NCBI GenBank assembly: GCA_913020685.1
Contig: CAJWAY010000082.1
Span: 1-5,194 of the forward strand
Reading direction: 5' to 3'
DNA length: 5,194 nt
Origin: an uncultured Flavobacteriaceae bacterium
Lineage (GTDB): Bacteria; Bacteroidota; Bacteroidia; Flavobacteriales; Flavobacteriaceae
Part shown: one piece after another, positions 1 through 5,194 of the stretch
Layout of the letters: each line of letters begins with the position of its first letter
Position numbering within the stretch: the first letter of the stretch is position 1
Translations under genes and position numbers: made by a program
The notes under the pieces: generated by a model
What the model saw: only the letters and a program-made list of their open reading frames with translations
The model's database searches: none
Told to the model about the DNA's origin: nothing

Positions 1-621
1 ACCGCCTTAAAATTTAAAAATTTAGAATTTATAGATTTTGGTAGTGGTTTTAAAGTCCCTTATAAACTTGGCGATATAGAAACTAATATTGAAGAATTGG
101 GAGAAAAATTAAGTCAACGCTTCAAACTTTTTTGCAAAACTTATGGAAAAGAGTTAAAGCTAACTTTTGAACCAGGAAAGTTTTTGGTAAGCGAGGCAGG
201 TTATTTTTTAACAAAAGTAAATGCTGTCAAGCAAACTACCTCGACAGTATTCGCTCAAGTTGACTCAGGGTTTAATCATCTCATTAGACCTATGATGTAT
301 GGCTCTCATCATGACATCGTTAACATATCTAACTCCGAAGGAAAAGAACGATTTTATACAGTAGTGGGATATATCTGTGAAACGGATACTTTTGGGAGCA
401 ATAGAAAAATAGCAGAGATATCAGAGGGTGATATTTTAGCTTTCAGAAATGCTGGAGCTTATTGTTTTACAATGGCAAGTAATTACAACTCTCGTTTTCG
501 CCCACCAGAAGTACTTTGGTATAAAGAGGAAGCTCATTTAATTAGAAAAGAAGAAACTTTTGAAGATTTGACTCAAAATCAAATTTTGATTGAATTCAAT
601 GAAGCTGCCGTGGTCAATTAA
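1..621 (+). CDS. lysA: Diaminopimelate decarboxylase, C-terminal part (5' end outside window)
   Basis: This PLP enzyme decarboxylates meso-diaminopimelate to L-lysine, the last step of lysine synthesis in the cytoplasm. The frame is open from base 1, giving 206 residues with no start; the family is usually about 400, so roughly the N-terminal half, including the PLP lysine, is missing. A TTG at base 97 is an internal leucine, because homologous sequence runs on upstream of it. Visible motifs, numbered from the first codon: DFGSGF at 12-17 (the glycine-rich PLP-phosphate loop), EPGK at 57-60, DSGFNHLIRP at 88-97, the CE pair at 126-127 (catalytic Cys and substrate-binding Glu at the dimer interface in this fold III family), and GAY plus SNYN around 152-163. 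The gene converges with the minus-strand FMN enzyme gene and overlaps its end by 8 bases. Ornithine/arginine decarboxylase relatives share the fold, but the GYICETD and FRPPEVL segments fit LysA best. Confidence 0.93.
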   Translation, partial: TALKFKNLEFIDFGSGFKVPYKLGDIETNIEELGEKLSQRFKLFCKTYGKELKLTFEPGKFLVSEAGYFLTKVNAVKQTTSTVFAQVDSGFNHLIRPMMYGSHHDIVNISNSEGKERFYTVVGYICETDTFGSNRKIAEISEGDILAFRNAGAYCFTMASNYNSRFRPPEVLWYKEEAHLIRKEETFEDLTQNQILIEFNEAAVVN

Positions 622-1558
622 TTTTGTTTAATCTGTCTATTGTTTTGTTATATATTTTGATAAATTCTTGAACAACTTCTGCTGCAGGTTTTATTGAATT
701 AATTTGTGCCGCTACTTGCCCAATTTCTAATTCACCTTCAGAAAGGTCACCTTCAAACATACCTTTTTTGGCTCGACCTCTTCCTAGCGCAAAACTAAGT
801 TCTTCTACACTAGCTCCATTTTGATAAAGATTTTGGATCTTTTTATAAAATGGATTTTTCATCATTCTCACAGGAGTTAACTCTTTTAAAGTTAGAATAG
901 TTGCCCCTTGTTCTGCTTTCAGTATTTCTTCTTTAAAATTTGAATGAGAAGATGCTTCGGGGGTAGCAACAAAACGAGAACCTACCTGAACTCCTTCAGC
1001 ACCAAGAGCCATGGCAGCTATCATTGATTCCCCTGTACAAATACCTCCAGCAGCAATAAGAGGAATTTGAATGGCTTTTTTAACTAAAGGAATTAAAGTC
1101 ATAGTCGTTGTTTCCTCTCTTCCATTATGACCTCCTGCTTCAAATCCTTCTGCTACAATTGCGTCTACTCCGCAGTCTTGGGCTTTTAATGCAAATTTTA
1201 CGGAGCTTACAACATGTACCACGGTACATCCATGTGATTTTAAATGCTCTGTCCATAATTTAGGGTTTCCTGCAGCTGTAAAAACAATTGAAACTTTTTC
1301 CTCAACAATTATTTCCATCAATTTGTCTATATCTGGATAAAGCAAAGGGACGTTAACACCAAAAGGTTTATTGGTTGCTTTTTTACATTTTTGGATATGT
1401 TCACGGAGTACTTCAGGATACATAGAACCCGCTCCTAAAAGCCCCAATCCTCCAGCATTACTTACAGCTGAAGCCAATCTCCATCCGCTCGCCCAAACCA
1501 TACCCGCTTGAATAATTGGATATCGAATTCCAAGCAATTGGGTAATGGAATTGAACAT
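614..1558 (-). CDS. FMN-dependent nitronate monooxygenase / FabK-family TIM-barrel enzyme
   Basis: This is a 314-residue cytoplasmic flavoprotein without a signal peptide. The family includes nitronate monooxygenases, which oxidise alkyl nitronates, and FabK, the FMN enoyl-ACP reductase of fatty-acid synthesis. Motifs seen: IQAGM at 16-20 (N-terminal FMN loop), NAGGLGLLGAG at 34-44, FGVNVPLL at 66-73, EGFEAGGHNG at 137-146 with the conserved catalytic-type His144, AAGGI at 169-173 and GVQVGSRF at 189-196 (phosphate-binding loops). The length and the segments from the His motif onward, including GQVAAQI near 280, recall FabK as much as nitronate monooxygenase, so the substrate is left open. 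The ATG overlaps the stop of the upstream gene by one base (TAATG), suggesting coupled translation; it is the last gene of the minus-strand block. Its end overlaps the lysA stop by 8 bases. Family confidence is high, exact reaction low. Confidence 0.9.
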   Translation of the reverse strand: MFNSITQLLGIRYPIIQAGMVWASGWRLASAVSNAGGLGLLGAGSMYPEVLREHIQKCKKATNKPFGVNVPLLYPDIDKLMEIIVEEKVSIVFTAAGNPKLWTEHLKSHGCTVVHVVSSVKFALKAQDCGVDAIVAEGFEAGGHNGREETTTMTLIPLVKKAIQIPLIAAGGICTGESMIAAMALGAEGVQVGSRFVATPEASSHSNFKEEILKAEQGATILTLKELTPVRMMKNPFYKKIQNLYQNGASVEELSFALGRGRAKKGMFEGDLSEGELEIGQVAAQINSIKPAAEVVQEFIKIYNKTIDRLNKIN

Positions 1559-2472
1559 TACAGGAATTGGTCTACTTTAACATAGGCATCAATCACTGCT
1601 TGCTCACCTGCTTTATCACGACGGCTATTTCCGTGTTCCATTCCTAAAATACCATCGAAATTCCGAGAATGAATATATTTAAATACATTGGCATAATTAA
1701 TCTCTCCGGTAGTAGGTTCATTTCTTCCTGGATTATCACCTATTTGGAAATATCCTATTTCATCCCAGCATTTTTCAATGTTTGGAATCAGATTTCCTTC
1801 TTGGATTTGTTGATGATAAATATCAAAAAGAATTTTACAGGAGGGAGAATTTACAGTCTTACAAATCTCATATGCTTGTGGACTCTCTGCTAAAAATAGA
1901 CCTGGATGATCTCTGAAGTTAAGCGGTTCTAATACCATAACAATACCATGAGGTTCTAATAATGCAGATGCTTGTTTCAAACTTTCAACTACATGAGCAG
2001 TTTGGTAGGCCATGTTTTGTCTCAAATCTACGTATCCAGGAACTACTGTCATCCACTTGGCATTAACCCGCTTGGCTACAGGGATGGCTTTTTTAATATA
2101 GTCCAAAAACTCTTCTCTTAAAGCTTTATCACCATTGGCTAGATTCGGTTTTTTCCAATAAATTTCGTGCGCTACAAAAACACCCATTCGAAGGCCACGC
2201 CTATCCATTGTCTGAGCCATTTTTTCTTGTAAAGCAACTTCACGGTTTCGCATACCATTGTCTTCAAAAGCAGTAAAACCCTGATCTGCCATAAAATTTA
2301 GCTGGTCTATTGGATCATTACCAGCATGATGACGGAACATTCCTAAATGGGGGGCATAAGCTAAATTGAATGAGTGTTTATTTGAGTTACTATTTGAAGC
2401 AAAAATGGATTGGGATGAAAATAATCCTATTCCCCCAATTCCTGCAAGTTGTGAAAAATTTCTACGATTCAT
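1558..2472 (-). CDS. Tat-exported hydroxypyruvate isomerase-like TIM-barrel protein
   Basis: This 304-residue protein belongs to the AP-endonuclease-2-like TIM-barrel superfamily (sugar isomerases/epimerases), closest in motif to hydroxypyruvate isomerase (Hyi). Evidence: LEPLN at 181-185, FDIYHQQ at 216-222, the Hyi-type GDNPGRNEP at 245-253 followed by GEINY, and GMEHG at 277-281. Glu182, Asp217, Gln243 and Glu279 are the likely metal/catalytic set; the 97-residue spacing between Glu182 and Glu279 matches what I recall for the two active-site Glu of E. coli Hyi. Unlike cytoplasmic Hyi, it begins with a signal: RR at 3-4 in NRRNF, a hydrophobic stretch to about residue 24, and a probable cut after SIFA, followed by a Ser/Asn spacer. 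Tat export is likely, with the RR motif somewhat weak after the Phe. It starts 2 bases after the stop of the Gfo/Idh gene. With an exported location the true substrate is probably a sugar or keto-sugar rather than hydroxypyruvate; that is inference. Confidence 0.9.
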   Translation of the reverse strand: MNRRNFSQLAGIGGIGLFSSQSIFASNSNSNKHSFNLAYAPHLGMFRHHAGNDPIDQLNFMADQGFTAFEDNGMRNREVALQEKMAQTMDRRGLRMGVFVAHEIYWKKPNLANGDKALREEFLDYIKKAIPVAKRVNAKWMTVVPGYVDLRQNMAYQTAHVVESLKQASALLEPHGIVMVLEPLNFRDHPGLFLAESPQAYEICKTVNSPSCKILFDIYHQQIQEGNLIPNIEKCWDEIGYFQIGDNPGRNEPTTGEINYANVFKYIHSRNFDGILGMEHGNSRRDKAGEQAVIDAYVKVDQFL

Positions 2473-2474
2473 TA

Positions 2475-3800
2475 CTAGATAAATTTAGTTTTACCAGGAG
2501 TAGGAATTGAATAATTACCATTCTCATCAGGAAGGGATGGTGGAGTAGTATTCCAAGTCACTTCCTCAGGCATTAAATGTAGTTTAGAGTTTAGAGCTTC
2601 ATCAAAAGTAATTTTCTTCCCTGTATAAGTTGCCATTCTTCCTAGAATTGCTGTTAGGGTACTTTTGGCACCGTTTTCAGCATCAGCTATAACACCTCCA
2701 TTTCGAATTGAGGCAAAAAGTCTATCGTGTTCGACTTGATAAGGGTTTGGATCCTCTCCCCATTTATTTGGGTATTTATATGTGCTATCGCCATTTAAAT
2801 CGTTTATTATTCCTTTACCAATTTCAACGCTTCCCTGTGTACCTTGAAAAACCTCATCTACCCTACTCATAGTTCCAGGAATATGACGACATTGACTAGC
2901 AATTACAGCACCGCTAGCATATGTAAATTCGACAAAATGATGGTCAAAAATTTCTCCATGATCTTTTCCGTTACGAACTTGGCGACCACCCATACCTTGA
3001 GCCGATACTGGATAATCTCCGATAAACCAATTTGCTACATCAATATTGTGAATGTGCTGCTCTAAGATGTGATCCCCACAGAGCCAATTAAAATAGTACC
3101 AATTGCGCATTTGGTATTCTAGTTCTGATTGTCCAGCCTTACGCTTTTTTGTCCAAACACCAGCATCATTCCAATAAACTTGACCACTTCTAATTTTGCC
3201 AATTGCTCCCGAATCAATACGCTGTTTTAAATCGATGTATTTAGATTGGTAATGTCTTTGTAAGCCAACAACAACATTTAGTTTTTTTTCTTTTGCAATT
3301 TTTGCAGTTGCTAAAACCTTGCGAATTCCAACTGGATCGGTTGCTAAGGGTTTCTCCATAAATACATGCTTGTCGTTTGCAATTGCATATTCAAAATGAT
3401 ATGGTCGAAATCCAGGAGGGGTTGTCAAAATAACAACGTCAGCAAGATCAATTGCCTTTTTGTAAGCATCAAAGCCAACAAAACGATTTTTTTCTTTGAT
3501 ACTTATTTTTTTCTCTCCATCAAAATGTTCTTGTATTCCTTTTAGACTTCGTTCGATTCGATCTCCGAATGCGTCAGCCATAGCTACAAGTTCTACATTT
3601 TCGTCTGCAGTAAGAGCTTGAACAGCTGCTCCAGAACCTCTACCTCCGCAACCAACTAGAGCCAATTTTAATTTTTTATTTCCATTTACTCGAGCCATTC
3701 CTTCTAATCCCATCGGCACAGTCAGTAGTGCACCTGTTGCCATTGCAGTTTTTTGAACAAAAGCTCGTCTTGATTCATTTTTTTGATTTTTATTTTTCAT
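2475..3800 (-). CDS. Tat-exported Gfo/Idh/MocA family oxidoreductase
   Basis: This is a 441-residue NAD(P)-dependent oxidoreductase of the glucose-fructose oxidoreductase/inositol dehydrogenase/MocA family. I start it at the ATG at 3800. The frame can be extended to a TTG at 3842, but that would overlap the upstream gene, while the ATG sits 17 bases after that gene's stop and places the signal correctly. Residues from the ATG: SRRAFVQ at 10-16 (good Tat motif), hydrophobic segment to about 35, Rossmann loop VGCGGRG at 49-55, acidic Asp76 after the second strand, EKP at 149-151 (cofactor and catalytic Lys150), and the C-terminal-domain active-site helix around 243-257, where Glu247, His249, His251 and Asp254 stand where many relatives have D..G.H..D. 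A Tat signal suggests export with the dinucleotide already bound, as in Zymomonas GFOR. It is second in the four-gene block. The substrate is unknown; a sugar or glycoside is most likely from family and context. Confidence 0.92.
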   Translation of the reverse strand: MKNKNQKNESRRAFVQKTAMATGALLTVPMGLEGMARVNGNKKLKLALVGCGGRGSGAAVQALTADENVELVAMADAFGDRIERSLKGIQEHFDGEKKISIKEKNRFVGFDAYKKAIDLADVVILTTPPGFRPYHFEYAIANDKHVFMEKPLATDPVGIRKVLATAKIAKEKKLNVVVGLQRHYQSKYIDLKQRIDSGAIGKIRSGQVYWNDAGVWTKKRKAGQSELEYQMRNWYYFNWLCGDHILEQHIHNIDVANWFIGDYPVSAQGMGGRQVRNGKDHGEIFDHHFVEFTYASGAVIASQCRHIPGTMSRVDEVFQGTQGSVEIGKGIINDLNGDSTYKYPNKWGEDPNPYQVEHDRLFASIRNGGVIADAENGAKSTLTAILGRMATYTGKKITFDEALNSKLHLMPEEVTWNTTPPSLPDENGNYSIPTPGKTKFI

Positions 3801-3817
3801 CTTATTTAGTTTATAGT

Positions 3818-4795
3818 TTAATCTGTTAATTCGTATTTCCAATATTTTTTTTGTTCCTCTTCAGATGGGGTTTCTAAAGGTCGAACAATCCGAAAACCTA
3901 CAAAAGGGGCATCGGTGTGCCACCACTTACTTTTTGGTATTTGTGGATCACGCTTCTTCCATTTTTTTGATGAAGGTCGTCTTGCTGCAGACCGCAATCG
4001 ATTTGGACTATCCATCCATGAACCACCACGCACTGCTTTAGGATAAACTTTTTCTCCAACTGTAATTGGATTAGTTTCTCCTTGAGTTCTATTTCTGTAA
4101 ACTGTAGGAACATATTGATCTAAAGTCCATTCCGCTACATTACCATGCATATCGTATAAACCCCAAGGGTTAGCTTTTTTTGTACCAACTTTTTGATATT
4201 TATCCTGACTATTTTCTTTATACCAAGCGTAATCAGAAAGTTGACTAGGATCATCTCCAAAACTGTAAGCAGTATCAGTTCCAGCTCTACAGGCATATTC
4301 CCATTCAGCTTCTGTAGGTAATCGATAGAAATGCCCTGTCATTGCAGATAACCATTCACAAAACTTTACAGCTGCTAATTGAGTCATACAAATCGCTGGA
4401 TAATTGTCAATTCCCATTCCAAAACTCATTTCTACATAAGGAGTTGTTGCACCAGAAACAGCGTCAACATCCAATTGCACTTCTGATTGATTAGTTTTAG
4501 GCTTTTGATTTGCATCCATTTCTCTGGTTACAAAAAAATTATACAAATCCCAAGTTATTTCATGTTGGCTCATCCAAAATCCATCAATCTTAACATTATG
4601 TTGTGGACCTTCGTCCCCAAAATGTCCTTTTTCAGATTTTGTGCTTCCCATAATAAAACTTCCTTTTGGTATAAGCTGCATGTGCACCTCATAATCTATT
4701 CCAGATATTTTTTCAACATATTTATCTTGGGCAAAGATTAATGAGCTAAAAAAAAGAAATAAAAGTGATATACGGTTTGATATTATTTTACTCAC
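3818..4795 (-). CDS. Secreted SUMF1/FGE-fold protein lacking the catalytic cysteines
   Basis: The protein has a Sec signal peptide (basic start, Leu/Phe-rich core, likely cut after LIFA and before QDK) followed by one formylglycine-generating-enzyme-sulfatase (SUMF1) domain spanning nearly all of the mature chain. Family marks: IPKGSFIMGS near 42-51, HEITW near 78-82, RLPTEAEWEYACRAG near 158-172, GLYDMHGNVAEW near 212-223, RGGSW near 256-260 and FVGFRIV near 298-304 (GTG-start numbering). True FGE has two copper-binding cysteines just after RGGS; here that stretch reads MDSPNRLRSAARRP with none, so it should not make formylglycine. A binding or structural role is more likely (inference). No ATG is available: in-frame choices are GTG at 4795 (325 residues, preferred) or TTG at 4801 (327 residues), with a stop at 4820-4822 just upstream. 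It is the first gene of the four-gene block. Confidence 0.88.
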   Translation of the reverse strand: MSKIISNRISLLFLFFSSLIFAQDKYVEKISGIDYEVHMQLIPKGSFIMGSTKSEKGHFGDEGPQHNVKIDGFWMSQHEITWDLYNFFVTREMDANQKPKTNQSEVQLDVDAVSGATTPYVEMSFGMGIDNYPAICMTQLAAVKFCEWLSAMTGHFYRLPTEAEWEYACRAGTDTAYSFGDDPSQLSDYAWYKENSQDKYQKVGTKKANPWGLYDMHGNVAEWTLDQYVPTVYRNRTQGETNPITVGEKVYPKAVRGGSWMDSPNRLRSAARRPSSKKWKKRDPQIPKSKWWHTDAPFVGFRIVRPLETPSEEEQKKYWKYELTD

Positions 4796-4823
4796 AAACA
4801 AAAATTTTATCTGTAATTGTTAC

Positions 4824-4856
4824 AAATTAAAAAAGAATAACCCTTGTTTCTAATTT
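4824..4856 (-). other. Possible leader hairpin upstream of the SUMF1-fold gene
   Basis: On the minus strand AAATTAGAAA can pair with a downstream U-rich arm ending in TAATTT, giving a 10-base-pair stem with one G-U pair and a loop of about 13 bases. It ends some 28 bases before the preferred GTG start. The stem is nearly all A/U, so it is weak and could arise by chance in such AT-rich sequence. It might influence translation of the block if it is in the mRNA. Confidence 0.25.
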
Positions 4857-4876
4857 ATAACTTTAAATGTACAATA

Positions 4877-4899
4877 GAAAAAATAAAATACATTTATTT
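4877..4899 (-). terminator. Weak terminator-like hairpin after the LytTR gene
   Basis: On the minus strand AAATAAA and TTTATTT form a perfect 7-base-pair stem around a 5-base loop, directly followed by TTTC, so the tail is U-rich. It lies about 48 bases past the LytTR stop and is in the right orientation to end that transcript. The stem has no G-C pairs, so intrinsic termination would be poor. Low confidence. Confidence 0.22.
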
Positions 4900-4920
4900 A
4901 TCATATGTCTAGATTAATAA

Positions 4921-4938
4921 ATTTTATGTATATAAAAT
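4921..4938. repeat. AT-only inverted repeat next to the LytTR stop
   Basis: ATTTTAT and ATAAAAT form a perfect 7-base inverted repeat around a 4-base centre, 8 bases beyond the LytTR stop codon. It could be part of the 3' end of that transcript or a regulator-binding dyad for the gene block downstream, but the composition makes chance occurrence plausible. Confidence 0.25.
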
Positions 4939-4946
4939 ATTCGTCG

Positions 4947-5194
4947 TTATTTATTTAGTAGTTCCTTTATTTCCTGGCTGTATTTTTTGCCAATTATAAA
5001 ATATTCACCTGACTTTACAAATAACATATTTTTATCTATTTTCTTAATCTGTTCTATATTTAATGCTAATGACTTACTAATTCTCACAAATTTTGAGGCT
5101 GGTAAATCTTTTAAAAATGTTTTTAAATTTTTTCTGACATAGTAAGATTTATCTTGAACTGTTACCTTAACATAATCTTTTTTTCCTTCTATTA
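4947..5194 (-). CDS. LytTR DNA-binding domain of a transcriptional regulator (N-terminus outside window)
   Basis: Reading the minus strand from the right edge gives an open frame of 81 residues ending in TAA at 4947-4949; no start is present, so the gene continues beyond the window. The pattern is that of a LytTR (LytR/AgrA-type, beta-rich) DNA-binding domain: IEGKKDYVKV at 1-10 (usual IEA..dYv.i), YYVRKNLKTFLKDLP at 17-31 (usual y.vr.tL...e..Lp), FVRISKSLALNIEQI at 35-49 (usual FvRiHRSyiVNl..I), then a strand pair and GKKYSQEIKELL at 68-79. The usual His-Arg of the RIHRS motif is Ser-Lys here. The missing part could be a response-regulator receiver domain, a membrane region or a TPR array; it cannot be told from this window. 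It is on the same strand as, and about 150 bases upstream of, the SUMF1-fold gene. Confidence 0.85.
   Translation of the reverse strand, partial: IEGKKDYVKVTVQDKSYYVRKNLKTFLKDLPASKFVRISKSLALNIEQIKKIDKNMLFVKSGEYFIIGKKYSQEIKELLNK

Noticed and set aside
97..621. Stand-alone 174-residue gene starting at the TTG at base 97
   Set aside because: The frame is open to base 1 and the upstream codons encode LysA-like sequence (DFGSGF, KVPY), so this is the inner part of a truncated lysA.
1669..1893. 74-residue plus-strand open frame
   Set aside because: It lies wholly antisense inside the Hyi-like gene, with no family resemblance.
2844..3065. 73-residue plus-strand open frame
   Set aside because: It is antisense to the well-supported Gfo/Idh gene and shows no recognisable motif.
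3898..4113. 71-residue minus-strand open frame
   Set aside because: It is another frame of the SUMF1-fold gene, whose own frame carries the conserved motifs.
4487..4741. 84-residue plus-strand open frame rich in hydrophobic residues
   Set aside because: It is antisense to the N-terminal half of the SUMF1-fold gene; the composition reflects AT-rich antisense sequence.
3818..4795. Sulfatase-activating formylglycine-generating enzyme
   Set aside because: The two catalytic cysteines after RGGS are missing and no sulfatase gene is present in the window.
4823..4876. Bacteroidota-type promoter (TTTG / TAnnTTTG) for the four-gene block
   Set aside because: Partial matches to the -7 element occur on the minus strand (TACATTTA, TAAATTAG, TAATTTG), but none has a TTTG or TTG at the expected 17-23 base spacing, so none is reported.

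Overview
The window is AT-rich and its proteins look like those of a Bacteroidota species, most likely a marine or soil member of the Flavobacteriaceae. This rests on the flavobacterial style of the LysA C-terminus, the LytTR regulator, the absence of clear Shine-Dalgarno sequences, and exported Gfo/Idh and TIM-barrel proteins encoded side by side. The species assignment is inference.

Layout: a 5'-truncated lysA (diaminopimelate decarboxylase) occupies 1-621 on the plus strand. It converges with, and overlaps by 8 bases, a tightly packed minus-strand block of four genes running from about 4795 down to 614. In transcription order these are (1) a secreted SUMF1/formylglycine-generating-enzyme-fold protein that lacks the catalytic cysteines, (2) a Tat-exported Gfo/Idh/MocA oxidoreductase, (3) a Tat-exported hydroxypyruvate-isomerase-like TIM-barrel protein, and (4) a cytoplasmic FMN enzyme of the nitronate monooxygenase/FabK family. 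The junctions are 17 bases, 2 bases and a 1-base TAATG overlap, so one transcript with coupled translation is likely. Upstream lies an AT-rich gap of about 150 bases holding several weak dyads. Beyond it is the C-terminal LytTR DNA-binding domain of a regulator (4947-5194, minus) that continues past the right edge.

Working model (inference): the two Tat substrates and the Sec-exported SUMF1-fold protein act in the periplasm. The Gfo/Idh protein would carry a nicotinamide cofactor through Tat and oxidise or reduce a sugar, and the TIM-barrel protein would isomerise, epimerise or cleave the keto-sugar. This resembles oxidoreductive (3-keto-type) carbohydrate modules in Bacteroidota. The link to the terminal FMN enzyme is unexplained, and lysA is probably an unrelated neighbour. 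No RNA genes, insertion sequences or CRISPR arrays were seen.
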